From Gemmatimonadales bacterium UBA2982 (lineage in GTDB: Bacteria > Gemmatimonadota > Gemmatimonadetes > Longimicrobiales > Gaopeijiaceae), in the NCBI GenBank assembly GCA_002347035.1, contig DEAM01000029.1:1-41908 (forward strand): a stretch of 41,908 nt of DNA. The letters are read 5' to 3'. Below, one piece after another: positions 1-9,261 of this stretch. The notes under the pieces are model-generated. The model searched no databases and was not told where the DNA came from. It saw only the letters and a list, made by a program, of their open reading frames with translations. Positions within the stretch are counted from its first letter, which is position 1, and each line of letters starts with the position of its first letter. The position numbers were made by a program, and so were the translations under genes.

Positions 1-1118
1 CAAAATATTGGGTTTCCCTTTCGGTATTTCTTTTCGTAACCATCGCCCTATCAGGCAGACTAGCGGCCCAGGAGCAAGACACCACATTCGACCGGATTTG
101 GCAATTCGCTGAATGGTACAACAACGATGACAACCCCATTGTCCAGAGCATGGCGCTTAGTGGGCGTGTCCAATACGAGTACGGACGGGTTGAGGATGGC
201 GGTCTGACTTATGATGAATGGAACCTCAGGCGTACTCGGTTCGGTGCAGAATGGGAATTATTCCATCAGTTCACCTTACATCTTGAGGCTGGATTTAATC
301 CCCAGGAACGTGACCCCTTATATAAGCGGCTCACGGATTTCAACCTAGAGTGGAGCCGGGGCTCATCCCTAGCCATTACCGTGGGAAAGCAGGGAGTCCC
401 GTTCACGATTGATGGCTCTACGTCTTCTAAAGAACTTCTCACAATCGACAGAAGTAATCTTGCCAATAACATGTGGTTCCCGCAGGAGTACATGCCTGGT
501 ATTTCGCTATCTGGGCAACAAGGAGAGTGGGTATATCAGACGGGTATCTATTCGGCAGGTGAGCGGAACCGCGAGTTTGGAAATTTTAGTGCGAGTGCTT
601 TCACGCTTGTTTCGATTGGCTATGATCTAGGCGAGAGCCTAGGGGTGGAGGAAGCCCTCGTGAGGGGTAATTACGTTTACCAAAACCCGAATTTAGGCAA
701 CACCTTTACCCGCCAACTAAAACATGTAGTATCGCTGAATCTCAAGCTTGAATCTGAAAGATGGGGTTTGCGGACTGACCTATCAAAAGGTCAGGGTTAT
801 CTGGGTCGGAGCAACGTATGGGGCACAACTTTCATGCCGTACCTCAGCGTGACACCGAAGCTCCAGTTATTGACGCGACTTACTCACATCGCTAGCCAGG
901 ACATTAATGGTGTGCGATTGGCACGTTATGAGAAGAGCCTCATCTCCGGCTGGGGCGATAGGTATAAGGAACTTTATATCGGAACGAATTACTTCTTCTA
1001 CGGGCATGCTCTGAAGCTGCAAACTGGTGTAAAGCTTGCGGACATGAGTGACAGTGCGTTAGACGGAGGGAGGTATTCAGGAGCTTCTTGGACAACCGGG
1101 CTCCGTGTGAGTTGGTAG
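1..1118 (+). CDS. Phosphate-selective porin (OprP/OprO-like), 5' end missing
   Basis: The reading frame is open to the left edge of the window (first complete codon at position 3), so only the start codon and perhaps a few residues are missing. The first visible residues are a hydrophobic export signal ending around RLAAQEQD, which suggests cleavage after LAA or AAQ. The rest is rich in alternating aromatic and polar beta-strand segments and ends with an aromatic residue (RVSW), as outer-membrane barrels do. The opening strand (LSGRVQYEYGRVED) and the overall length of about 370 residues resemble the OprP/OprO polyphosphate-porin family. The internal ATG at 150 would remove the signal peptide and is not the real start. 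Substrate specificity cannot be read from the sequence. An anion porin is known for the family and only inferred here. Confidence 0.72.
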   Translation, partial: KYWVSLSVFLFVTIALSGRLAAQEQDTTFDRIWQFAEWYNNDDNPIVQSMALSGRVQYEYGRVEDGGLTYDEWNLRRTRFGAEWELFHQFTLHLEAGFNPQERDPLYKRLTDFNLEWSRGSSLAITVGKQGVPFTIDGSTSSKELLTIDRSNLANNMWFPQEYMPGISLSGQQGEWVYQTGIYSAGERNREFGNFSASAFTLVSIGYDLGESLGVEEALVRGNYVYQNPNLGNTFTRQLKHVVSLNLKLESERWGLRTDLSKGQGYLGRSNVWGTTFMPYLSVTPKLQLLTRLTHIASQDINGVRLARYEKSLISGWGDRYKELYIGTNYFFYGHALKLQTGVKLADMSDSALDGGRYSGASWTTGLRVSW

Positions 1119-1233
1119 AGTTTCGCTTCTAGCGCCGATTGACACGTTCGTCAGGGCGCGGCAGCTTTCCCCGGCGGCCCGTGATGGAGCCGCGGACCGC
1201 TAATTAGCTCAATTCGTCGAACCCAAGCATCAC

Positions 1234-2877
1234 ATGTTTAAGACTGTTCGGGGCCGTCTCTTTTTCATCACCTTCATGATCGGCACAGCAGGTTGGCAGC
1301 TCTATTCGCACAAGCAGGAGACTGGCGACTGGTTGAAACTGGGGCTCGATCTTCAGGGCGGGATGCACCTTGTGCTCGAGGTGGACGATCCTGAGGGTAC
1401 CATGACCTCTGAAGCCAAATCTGATATGATCGACCGGGTGGACCGGATTATCCGCACCCGAATTGACGAGTTCGGTGTTAGCGAACCACTCATTCAAAAG
1501 AGCGGAAGCGAGCGTCTTATTGTCGAGCTTGCGGGTATATCGGATGAGGAGCAGGCTAAAAGCATCGTTACTAGGAACGCGTTCCTAGAATTCAAGCTTG
1601 TCCTTCCGACTGGCGACGTCGAAAGCGCCTTAGATCGTATAGACCGCAGAATCGTAGCAGTTTTGGGCGTTGACTCTATTCGTGCTATGGGCCGAGATGT
1701 AATAGACCAGGGTGAAAGCGTTGAGGATATTCTGTTTCGGTCGAGCAGTGATACTGTCAGTGCTGACAGCATGAGTGCGGAAGAGGAGGCGGCCGCCGAT
1801 AGTCTCCAGATGGAGGAGAACGCGTTACAACCATTCTCGTCTCTTCTCAATTACGGCGATATTGAGGGCACTTTCCTGGTCAACTTGGAAGACGTGCCAG
1901 CAGCTCAGTACTTCCTGGACTTGCCTGAGGTTCAGCAGTCGCTTCCGCGAGACCAATCCCTGCAATGGGGTTCGGATATCATCTCACAGGGCGTTCTCAA
2001 TTACCAATATCTTTATGTGCTTACCGAGGAAGCGTTCCTTACTGGTGACCGCCTAGAGAATGCGAGTGCACAGCGAGATCCGCAGTTTAATACCCCTATT
2101 GTGCAATTCGAGCTTTCCCGGGCAGGTGGGAGAGAGTTCGCTCAGTTCAGTGGTGCAAACGTCGGCAACTTTTTGGCAATTGTTCTAGACGGTGAGGTAA
2201 TGAGCGCCCCAGTCCTTCGTGATCGAATCGGTGCCCGTGGGCAGATCGATATGGGACAGGGGACGCCAATGACCGAAGCTAGCGATCTAGCTTTAGTTCT
2301 AAGAGCGGGGGCCTTGCCAGCACGAATAAACATTATCGAGGAGCGCACTGTAGGCCCTTCCCTGGGCCAAGACTCAATCGACCAGGGTAGCCTTGCGGGC
2401 CTCGTTGGGGTTCTGCTCGTGATCCTAATCATGCTTGCCTACTATCGGACAGCAGGATTATTAGCCGTGGGTGCACTGAGCTTTTATGTACTTTTAGTCT
2501 TTGGTGGCCTCGCAGGCATTGGTGCCACGCTCACTGTCCCCGGTATCGCAGGACTGATTCTATCTATCGGAATGGCAGTAGACGCAAACGTCCTGATCTT
2601 CGAGCGAATACGAGAAGAGCTAGTAGCAGGCCGGGCGACCCGGACGGCAGTAGATGAAGGGTTTCAGCATGCACTTTCAGCGATCGTAGACGCTAACATC
2701 ACTACATTGATCACGGCGCTCATTTTATTCCAGTTCGGCACGGGGCCTGTTCGCGGGTTTGCCGTGACTCTGTCGATCGGAATCGTGGCCTCGTTTGTAT
2801 CAGCCTTATACGTGACACGCTCATTCTTCTTGGTCTATCTGTCCAGGAAGAAGGCTTCCGATCCAATCAGTATCTGA
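1234..2877 (+). CDS. secD: Protein translocase subunit SecD
   Basis: SecD forms, with SecF, the proton-driven inner-membrane accessory of the Sec translocon, pulling exported proteins through on the periplasmic side. There is an N-terminal membrane segment (about residues 9-25), then the hallmark GLDLQGGMHLVLEV (from about residue 37). The periplasmic P1 domain follows, then the segment RAGALPARINIIEERTVG that leads into the C-terminal group of membrane helices (from about residue 388). The product is 547 aa, within the family range. An acidic Ser/Glu/Ala-rich stretch near residues 175-200 looks like a lineage-specific insertion in the periplasmic part. There is no obvious Shine-Dalgarno sequence before ATG 1234, but the start fits the family. 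secF follows after 7 nt. yajC, often upstream, is absent; a porin sits there instead. Confidence 0.96.
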   Translation: MFKTVRGRLFFITFMIGTAGWQLYSHKQETGDWLKLGLDLQGGMHLVLEVDDPEGTMTSEAKSDMIDRVDRIIRTRIDEFGVSEPLIQKSGSERLIVELAGISDEEQAKSIVTRNAFLEFKLVLPTGDVESALDRIDRRIVAVLGVDSIRAMGRDVIDQGESVEDILFRSSSDTVSADSMSAEEEAAADSLQMEENALQPFSSLLNYGDIEGTFLVNLEDVPAAQYFLDLPEVQQSLPRDQSLQWGSDIISQGVLNYQYLYVLTEEAFLTGDRLENASAQRDPQFNTPIVQFELSRAGGREFAQFSGANVGNFLAIVLDGEVMSAPVLRDRIGARGQIDMGQGTPMTEASDLALVLRAGALPARINIIEERTVGPSLGQDSIDQGSLAGLVGVLLVILIMLAYYRTAGLLAVGALSFYVLLVFGGLAGIGATLTVPGIAGLILSIGMAVDANVLIFERIREELVAGRATRTAVDEGFQHALSAIVDANITTLITALILFQFGTGPVRGFAVTLSIGIVASFVSALYVTRSFFLVYLSRKKASDPISI

Positions 2878-2884
2878 GGGCAAC

Positions 2885-3841
2885 ATGAAGCTCTTTCATA
2901 ACGCTAGCTACCGATTCATAGAAATGCGCCGCAAGGCTTATGTCATTTCCGCGGCTGTCCTCATTGCAGGTATCACTGGCATGGGCCTAAATATCGGAAG
3001 CCTAGGAAGCTGGCAGAATTACGGAGTTGATTTCCTTGGTGGATCCCTCGTCCAGGTAAGGTTCGAGAGCACTGTAACTGACGAGCAGATTCGGACAGCG
3101 CTTGGAGGCGTAAGCGCCCCAGAGGTTACTCGGTTTGGCCAAGAAAATGAGTATGTAATTCGGGCCCCGATCGAAGAAGATGCTTCCATAACAGAGGTTG
3201 CGGAGAACGTAGAATCAGAATTGAATGCAGGTCTTTCTGGCTTGGATTTTGAAGTCGTTCGGACGGAGTTGGTTGGAGCTAAGGTCGGAGGGGAGCTACA
3301 GAGGGATGCGTTATTCGCGATCCTGTTCTCGTTCCTTTTAACACTGATGTACATAGCTATGCGATTCGAACTGAGGTTCGGACTCGCTGCGGTTATAGCT
3401 ACCGCACACGACATTCTGATCACGCTCGGATTCCTAGCCCTATTTCGGGTCGAGATCGCACTGCCGACTGTGGCAGCCATTCTTACGATTCTCGGCTATT
3501 CTTTGAATGATACGATTGTTGTATTTGACCGTATTCGTGAGAACATGCACATGAAAGGTGCCCGGAAGCGGGAACCAATTGACCTCGTCAATCAGTCGAT
3601 CAATGAGACGCTACCCCGGACAGTTCTTACGTCAGGTACGACATTGGCTGTATTGTGCGCACTACTGATACTTGGAGGTGCGGTCATTAGGGACTTCACC
3701 ATTGTACTGATTCTCGGAGTCCTGATCGGTACTTACTCATCTATCTTTGTTGCCTCGCCGGCCTTGATCGAGATTCAGAAAAAGTGGGGTCTTGGGCGAG
3801 TGGGTGAGAAGAAGAAGCGGCCGGAACCGGCGACTGTGTGA
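2885..3841 (+). CDS. secF: Protein translocase subunit SecF
   Basis: Partner of SecD in the SecDF complex of the inner membrane. The 318-residue product has a first membrane helix at about residues 17-37, then the family signature YGVDFLGGSLVQVRF. A short periplasmic domain follows, and from about residue 139 there are five further membrane helices including the conserved region SLNDTIVVFDRIREN. Length and architecture are normal for a separate SecF (not a SecDF fusion). It lies 7 nt downstream of secD with a GAGG ribosome site inside the secD stop region. Its stop codon overlaps the GTG start of tatD by 4 nt, so the three genes are probably co-transcribed. Confidence 0.96.
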   Translation: MKLFHNASYRFIEMRRKAYVISAAVLIAGITGMGLNIGSLGSWQNYGVDFLGGSLVQVRFESTVTDEQIRTALGGVSAPEVTRFGQENEYVIRAPIEEDASITEVAENVESELNAGLSGLDFEVVRTELVGAKVGGELQRDALFAILFSFLLTLMYIAMRFELRFGLAAVIATAHDILITLGFLALFRVEIALPTVAAILTILGYSLNDTIVVFDRIRENMHMKGARKREPIDLVNQSINETLPRTVLTSGTTLAVLCALLILGGAVIRDFTIVLILGVLIGTYSSIFVASPALIEIQKKWGLGRVGEKKKRPEPATV

Positions 3842-4608
3842 CCGAATATTTTGACAGCCATTGCCATCTGACAGCCGCCGCCTTCCGGGACGACCGGGAG
3901 GCGGTACTACATAGGGCCGTAAGTGCAGGGGTCAAAGGCCTGGTCACAATTGCATCCAGTGCAACTGATGCTGGGTTGGGCCTCAAATTGGCGAAGAAGT
4001 ATGATAGAGTGTGGTGCACAGTAGGTGTGCACCCACACGAGGTCAGCAATGCGAGTAAGTCAGACATACCTTTTTTACGTGACCTCGCACGAGAAAATCC
4101 TGAGGTCGTAGCCATCGGAGAGACTGGTCTCGACTTTTATTATGACAACTCACCACGTCAACTCCAGATAGACCTTTTTGAAAAACATCTCACACTTGGT
4201 GCAGAGCTAGATCTTCCGGTCGTGGTACATGCGAGAGAAGCTGATAAGGAGATCGCAGAGTTGTTACGTTTCATGCCCGCCGGTACCGCCGGGGTGTTGC
4301 ATTGCTTTACTGGTGGACCTCAGGCGTTCGAAGAAGCGATGCGTTCTGATTGGTACATATCGTTCTCCGGCATCGTCTCTTTCAAGAACTTCGAAGCCGT
4401 GTCATTTCTCCGGGAGGTGCCGTTTGATCGTCTGCTTGTGGAGACGGATTCGCCTTACCTGGCACCAGTGCCATATCGCGGACGTCGAAATGAACCGGCC
4501 TATGTAGCTCAGGTGGCAGAAGCTGTAGCACAGCATCTAGCTGTTGATGTTGACGCGCTAGCGCAACAGACCACTGATAACGCTCGTCGTCTCTACGGGA
4601 TTCACTAG
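3838..4608 (+). CDS. tatD: TatD-family metal-dependent hydrolase (DNase)
   Basis: TatD proteins are TIM-barrel metalloenzymes with 3'-5' exonuclease/DNase activity, implicated in DNA repair and quality control. Visible metal-ligand motifs are the N-terminal FDSHCH (His8, His10), GETGLDFYYD (Glu near residue 95), VVVHARE (about 127-133), HCFTG (about 156) and ETDSPYLAP (about 203). All are placed as in the family, and 256 residues is the usual length. The start is GTG 3838, which overlaps the secF stop as GTGA; this suggests translational coupling. mutL follows 13 nt later. The molecular family is certain. The exact cellular role among TatD/YcfH/YjjV-type paralogues cannot be fixed from sequence. 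Confidence 0.93.
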   Translation: MTEYFDSHCHLTAAAFRDDREAVLHRAVSAGVKGLVTIASSATDAGLGLKLAKKYDRVWCTVGVHPHEVSNASKSDIPFLRDLARENPEVVAIGETGLDFYYDNSPRQLQIDLFEKHLTLGAELDLPVVVHAREADKEIAELLRFMPAGTAGVLHCFTGGPQAFEEAMRSDWYISFSGIVSFKNFEAVSFLREVPFDRLLVETDSPYLAPVPYRGRRNEPAYVAQVAEAVAQHLAVDVDALAQQTTDNARRLYGIH

Positions 4609-4621
4609 CCGGAAGCTACTG

Positions 4622-6367
4622 ATGACTCGACGCATACACATTCTTCCGGATACAGTTGCGAACCAAATTGCCGCCGGCGAGGCTGTCGAGCGACCAGCTT
4701 CAGTAGTGAAGGAATTGGTGGAAAACGCGCTTGACGCCTTAGCTACGCAAGTGGATGTAGTTATTGAGCGAGGGGGCAAGCAGCGAATCAGAGTTAGTGA
4801 CAATGGCACCGGAATGAGCCGGGAGGACGCACTGCTCTGCTTTGATCGCCATGCCACCAGTAAGATCTCTGTGGTTTCGGATCTGGAGGGTGTTGGGACA
4901 CTAGGATTCAGGGGTGAAGCTCTTTCTTCAATTGTTGCGGTGTCTAGAACAACAGTTGAGACGTTTGATGCTGATGAAGCATCAGGAGTAGGTACTAGGG
5001 TGGCGACAGATGCTGGTCGCATCACCGCGATCGATGACTTTCCTCGACAGCGAGGTACGACGGTCGAAGTGAGGAACTTGTTCTTCAATGCTCCTGCCAG
5101 AGCCAAGTTCTTAAAGGCAGTGGGCCCAGAAACCCGTGTTATCAGCGAGGCGCTGACCGGGCTAGCACTAGCGAATCCAAATGTAGCATTTTCGTTTAGC
5201 TCTAACGGGAAAGTATTACTTGAATTAGCAGCAACAGGAGAGGTCTCAACGCGCATAGGCCAGCTCTGGGGTAACGAGAAAGCGTCCTCTCTCCTAGTTG
5301 TGACTAATTCAGAAGCCGGATTAGAGCTCAGGGGCCTAGTGCAGCGCCCTGACCAAGTCAAATCTGGTATCCGGCGGGGTTACCTATTTGTTAATGGGCG
5401 CCCATTTCGAGCCACTAGTCTCCTCAGGGCAGGTGACCGAGGCTACCGCACTACTATACCAGTGGGCGGGCGACCATGGATGTTTCTGTATCTCACCGTA
5501 CCGGGTGAAGGCGTAGATGTGAACGTCCACCCTGCGAAAGCGGAGGTGCGTTTTCGCGACCAAAATCGAGTTGAGTCACTTATAGAAGAGGCGGTCAAGA
5601 GTGCTCTTTCCACAGAAGAGAGTTCCGCGACGTTCGATACACAGCTCACGCCCCCCCCTAAGACCGAAGGGTCAGTTTCAGCTTTAAAAAGTGCGGACGA
5701 CAGCGTGCCCCAAGCTCAAATGGCCTTTCTTATTCCTGGCGTCGAGGAGGTTGAGGCTGAGGAAGCAGAAGGGTTTCACGAGCTCGCTTCGGTCCGTCAG
5801 AGATTATGGCAAGCTCTGGACACCTACATTATAGCGGAAACAAGAGATGGCCTGTTGATCATTGATCAACATTCAGCGCACGAGAGAATTCTATTTCAGC
5901 GCCTTATGGATGCATTTGAAACGGGTGGAGAGGAGGGGCAAAGGCTTCTCTTCCCTTTGACGATTCGCCTTACTGAACTGGAATTAGCGTGTATCGAAGA
6001 GTTATCCAGCCTGTTCCTACGAACCGGATTTGAGGTAGAAGGATTCGGAGGGGAGACTGTGATTATTCGAACAGCGCCCAATCCTCATCCCTATTTCGAC
6101 GCAGAAAGGGCATTTCGTGAGATGGTCCATGAGCTTACTCACGGTTCAGAACTTGTCCGTTCTGCTCGGAATCAGCATGAGCGCATAGCGATGACTTTCG
6201 CATGTAAGACAGCTATAAAGGCTGGACAAAAGCTCTCAGAACTGGAGATGCAAGAGCTTTTTGATCAGTTATTTGCGACGGAGTTGCCACATCACGATGT
6301 CCACGGTCGCCCCACAGTGGTGCGTCTTTCTACTGAGGAGCTAGGCCGGAAGTTTGGTCGGTCGTGA
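4622..6367 (+). CDS. mutL: DNA mismatch repair protein MutL
   Basis: MutL links mismatch recognition by MutS to strand incision. The N-terminal GHKL ATPase is intact: NQIAAGEAVERPASVVKEL, DNGTGM, HATSKI, GFRGEALSSI and FFNAPARAKFLK all lie within the first 170 residues. A variable linker (about 335-395) leads to the C-terminal dimerisation/endonuclease domain. The metal-binding motif reads DQHSAHERILFQ (about residue 415), where the usual pattern is DQHA-x2-E-x4-E: Ala is Ser and the final Glu is Gln. The later CPHGRP-type motif reads DVHGRP (about 559), so the Cys is replaced by Asp. ACKTAIKAG and the terminal FGR (FxR motif) are kept. Endonuclease activity may therefore be altered or lost. 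It overlaps miaA by 1 nt. No mutS lies in the window. Confidence 0.95.
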   Translation: MTRRIHILPDTVANQIAAGEAVERPASVVKELVENALDALATQVDVVIERGGKQRIRVSDNGTGMSREDALLCFDRHATSKISVVSDLEGVGTLGFRGEALSSIVAVSRTTVETFDADEASGVGTRVATDAGRITAIDDFPRQRGTTVEVRNLFFNAPARAKFLKAVGPETRVISEALTGLALANPNVAFSFSSNGKVLLELAATGEVSTRIGQLWGNEKASSLLVVTNSEAGLELRGLVQRPDQVKSGIRRGYLFVNGRPFRATSLLRAGDRGYRTTIPVGGRPWMFLYLTVPGEGVDVNVHPAKAEVRFRDQNRVESLIEEAVKSALSTEESSATFDTQLTPPPKTEGSVSALKSADDSVPQAQMAFLIPGVEEVEAEEAEGFHELASVRQRLWQALDTYIIAETRDGLLIIDQHSAHERILFQRLMDAFETGGEEGQRLLFPLTIRLTELELACIEELSSLFLRTGFEVEGFGGETVIIRTAPNPHPYFDAERAFREMVHELTHGSELVRSARNQHERIAMTFACKTAIKAGQKLSELEMQELFDQLFATELPHHDVHGRPTVVRLSTEELGRKFGRS

Positions 6368-7350
6368 TGTCCGGAGCACCCCAATTTTTGGCTCTTACCG
6401 GACCGACGGCTTCAGGTAAAACAAAGTTGTCTATCGCTGTAGGGCAGCGGATGCCGATCGAGGTCATCTCCATGGATTCTCGACAGGTATACCGTAACAT
6501 GGATATTGCCACTGATAAGGTGTGTGCAGCAGATCAGGCGCGTGTGCCCCATCACGGCTTGGATTTAGTAAATCCTGACCAGAGTTACTCTGCTGGCCGT
6601 TTTGCGCGTGAGGTGCGCGGTTGGGTTAAGGAGATTCGTGGAAGGACTAGGGTGCCAGTTCTTGCAGGGGGTACAGGCTTTTTCTTAAAAGCTGTCCTAG
6701 ACCCTATTTTTGCTGAGCCACTGCTCGATACTCACCGATTAAGAGAACTCCGTGCCTGGCTAAGAACCCAGAATCGGGACCTGCTGGAGCGTTGGGTCGA
6801 GTGCATCGACCCAGATCGGGCTCCACTGGCAATTCAGGGGGGCCCGCAGAGAATGACTCGTACGATCGAAGTCGCACTTCTTTCTGGAAGGAGATTGTCC
6901 TGGTGGCACCGAGCCTCTGTCCCTGAGGCCGACGGTTTACAGGGTGTCGTAGTGCTTCTTGAGCTTCCACGAGTAGAGATCGATAAGAGAATTGAGAACC
7001 GTGTCTTACGGATGATTGAAAGAGGGTTAATTGATGAGGTGCGGGCGTTGATGGATGCGGGATATGGGGATGAGGCTCCTGGGATGACTGGAACTGGATA
7101 TCGTGAAGTCTCAGCTTACTTGAGAGGTGAACGATCGTTAGATCAAGCTATCGAGGAGATACGTAGAAATACCAGGCGGTATTCGCGACGGCAGCTTACT
7201 TGGTTTCGGAACCAACTACCTAACTCAACCATTCATGTGGATGCGACTTTGCCACTGGAAGATCAAGTAGACTTAGTCACTGCTGCTTGGGAGGCAGGCG
7301 TTCGAAGTCACCTCACGTCAAAGCAAGTGCGAACGGAGACGATTTCTTGA
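6367..7350 (+). CDS. miaA: tRNA dimethylallyltransferase MiaA
   Basis: MiaA transfers a dimethylallyl group from DMAPP to A37 of tRNAs that read codons beginning with U. The P-loop GPTASGKTKL lies at residues 11-20, followed by SMDSRQVYRNMDIATDK (about 36-50), the substrate motif AGGTGFFLKA and, further on, GTGYREV with RRNTRRYSRRQLTWFRNQ near the C-terminus. All are standard for MiaA, and 327 residues is typical. ATG 6367 overlaps the mutL stop by 1 nt; a GTG three bases earlier is equally possible. The mutL-miaA pairing is common across bacteria. MiaA consumes the isoprenoid precursors made by the Dxs route encoded later in the window. Confidence 0.95.
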   Translation: MSGAPQFLALTGPTASGKTKLSIAVGQRMPIEVISMDSRQVYRNMDIATDKVCAADQARVPHHGLDLVNPDQSYSAGRFAREVRGWVKEIRGRTRVPVLAGGTGFFLKAVLDPIFAEPLLDTHRLRELRAWLRTQNRDLLERWVECIDPDRAPLAIQGGPQRMTRTIEVALLSGRRLSWWHRASVPEADGLQGVVVLLELPRVEIDKRIENRVLRMIERGLIDEVRALMDAGYGDEAPGMTGTGYREVSAYLRGERSLDQAIEEIRRNTRRYSRRQLTWFRNQLPNSTIHVDATLPLEDQVDLVTAAWEAGVRSHLTSKQVRTETIS

Positions 7351-8477
7351 AGATCGGTATAACGTGTTATCCGACTTATGGAGGGTCCGGTGCTGTAGCG
7401 ACCGCGCTTGGACTGGCGCTTGCTGAACGTGGGCACGAAATCCATTTCATTACTTATGATCAACCTTTTCGTCTGCCAGGCTTCAAGGAGCGGGTCTTTT
7501 ATCATGAAGTAGAGATGGAAGACTATCCCCTTTTCGAACACCCCCCGTATTCACTTGCACTCGCAGTTGCCCTACACGACGCGGTCAAGAGAGAAGGCCT
7601 AGATCTAGTGCACATGCACTATGCTATCCCGCACGCAGCTTCCGCGTTTCTCGCACGTGAGATGCTAGGGGAAGGTCGAGACCTAAAGATCGTTACCACG
7701 TTGCATGGAACGGATATAACTCTGCTCGGCCTCCATCCATCGTTCCACGAGATTACCCGTTTTTCGATACTTCAATCGGATGGATTATCGGCTGTGTCGA
7801 GTTTTTTAAGAGATGAGACCGTTTGCAACTTCTCTGTTCCTAGGGACGGGATAGAAGTGATACCTAATTTCTTAGATACCGACTTATGGAGGCCAGAGCC
7901 AGATTTAAATCGTCTTTCTATGCTGGCCCCGCATGGTGAAAAAGTTGTAATGCACGTTTCAAACTTTCGCCCTGTTAAACAGGTTCATCACGTAGTCGAG
8001 ATATTTGCTAAGATTTCTCAGGCGACTTCGGCTCGTTTAGTGCTTATCGGCGATGGACCAGAGCGTCCGAGAGCGCTCCAGCGGGCACGGGATCTCGGGC
8101 TAGGCGACAAGGTCCTATTTTTAGGGAAACACGTTGCCGTGGAAGAACTTCTAGCGTGCGCGAACCTGTTCTTACTACCATCAGCTTCAGAATCATTTGG
8201 ACTCGCTGCCCTGGAGGCCATGGCGTGTGGAGTCCCTGTGGTTGCTTCGACAGCAGGAGGGATTCCAGAACTCGTCCAGAACAATGTCTCAGGCTACCTA
8301 TTCCCGAGTGACGCGATCGATGAGATGGCGGAGGCTGGGATTCGTATCCTCACCGATGAGGCTCTTGAGGAACGGCTGTCGCTAGGTGGCCGAGAAGCGA
8401 CAACTAGAAGATTTGATAAGGAGATAGTCATTCCCGAATACGAGGCTCTATACGAGAGCGTGACGAGTAGCACATGA
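7347..8477 (+). CDS. bshA: N-acetyl-alpha-D-glucosaminyl L-malate synthase BshA (bacillithiol biosynthesis)
   Basis: BshA is the GT4 glycosyltransferase that joins UDP-GlcNAc and L-malate in the first step of bacillithiol synthesis. The protein opens with LKIGITCYPTYGGSGAVAT and continues with GHEIHFIT, TTLHGTDITLLG, VIPNFLDTDLW, HVSNFRPVKQV, LVLIGDGPERPRA and SESFGLAALEAMACGVPVV. These match Bacillus BshA closely over the full length. TTG 7347 is preferred as the start: an in-frame GGAG lies 8 nt upstream, it overlaps the miaA stop as TTGA, and it gives 376 residues, like Bacillus BshA. An upstream in-frame extension to 7287 has no support. birA lies two genes downstream, as it lies near bshA in Bacillus. 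bshB and bshC are not in the window. Confidence 0.92.
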   Translation: MKIGITCYPTYGGSGAVATALGLALAERGHEIHFITYDQPFRLPGFKERVFYHEVEMEDYPLFEHPPYSLALAVALHDAVKREGLDLVHMHYAIPHAASAFLAREMLGEGRDLKIVTTLHGTDITLLGLHPSFHEITRFSILQSDGLSAVSSFLRDETVCNFSVPRDGIEVIPNFLDTDLWRPEPDLNRLSMLAPHGEKVVMHVSNFRPVKQVHHVVEIFAKISQATSARLVLIGDGPERPRALQRARDLGLGDKVLFLGKHVAVEELLACANLFLLPSASESFGLAALEAMACGVPVVASTAGGIPELVQNNVSGYLFPSDAIDEMAEAGIRILTDEALEERLSLGGREATTRRFDKEIVIPEYEALYESVTSST

Positions 8478-9256
8478 GTCTATGGGAGGCTGCTGTGCTC
8501 GGGGCCGTTCAAGGTCTGACGGAATTTTTACCGGTCTCAAGTTCTGGGCACCTGGTCATTGGGCAACGTGTCTTGGGTATAGATATGCCTGGAGTGGTTT
8601 TTGAGGTTGGGGTCCATCTAGCTACGGCTATCTCGATTCTTTTCGCTTACCGGAGTCGACTAGGAAAGCTTTTTTCAGGAGCTTTGCACCGGGATACTAA
8701 AGTCATCCGTTACTTGACCTTGCTCGCTGTGGCTAGTATCCCAACTGCGATAGTCGGAATATTGGGGAGAAACTTTTTCGAGTCACTGTTCGAGACACCG
8801 ATTATGGTGGGTGTAGCACTGCTTGTAACAGGGTGTGTGCTGTGGACGAGTCAAAGGGTCCTTGCTTCTGCCAAGGATCCGATTCCCAGCTGGGGTGGGG
8901 CGCTCCTGATCGGCTTCGCGCAAGCCGTTGCTATAGTTCCTGGAATATCTCGATCAGGGACAACAGTTGTGGCCGCTCTCTGGTTAGGCATAGAGGCTAG
9001 GGAGGCGGCGGCGTTTTCGTTTCTAATGGCGGTGCCTGCGATTATAGGTGCCGCGCTCATCCAACTTCCACAGGTAGGGGATGTGGGAGGGCCAGGTTGG
9101 TTGTTGCTAGGAACCGGCGCTGCGGCTGCAGGGATCACTGGCGTACTAGCAATCAGAACCTTTGTATCGATGCTTGGGAATCGCAGCTTCTTCTTGTTCG
9201 CACCCTACTGCTGGCTTGTAGGGGGAGGATTCTTGTTCTACTTGATGTTTAGCTGA
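8474..9256 (+). CDS. uppP: Undecaprenyl-diphosphatase UppP (BacA)
   Basis: This inner-membrane phosphatase converts undecaprenyl diphosphate to the monophosphate, recycling the lipid carrier for peptidoglycan and other envelope polymers. It typically confers low-level bacitracin tolerance. Two signature motifs are intact: GLTEFLPVSSSGHL (about residues 14-27) and PGISRSGTT (about 156-164). Around them are several hydrophobic helices, and the C-terminus is membrane-spanning. The 260-residue length is typical. The start ATG overlaps the bshA stop by 4 nt (ATGA) and birA begins 5 nt after its stop, so it is clearly within the same transcription unit. Confidence 0.95.
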   Translation: MSLWEAAVLGAVQGLTEFLPVSSSGHLVIGQRVLGIDMPGVVFEVGVHLATAISILFAYRSRLGKLFSGALHRDTKVIRYLTLLAVASIPTAIVGILGRNFFESLFETPIMVGVALLVTGCVLWTSQRVLASAKDPIPSWGGALLIGFAQAVAIVPGISRSGTTVVAALWLGIEAREAAAFSFLMAVPAIIGAALIQLPQVGDVGGPGWLLLGTGAAAAGITGVLAIRTFVSMLGNRSFFLFAPYCWLVGGGFLFYLMFS

Positions 9257-9261
9257 CGCAT

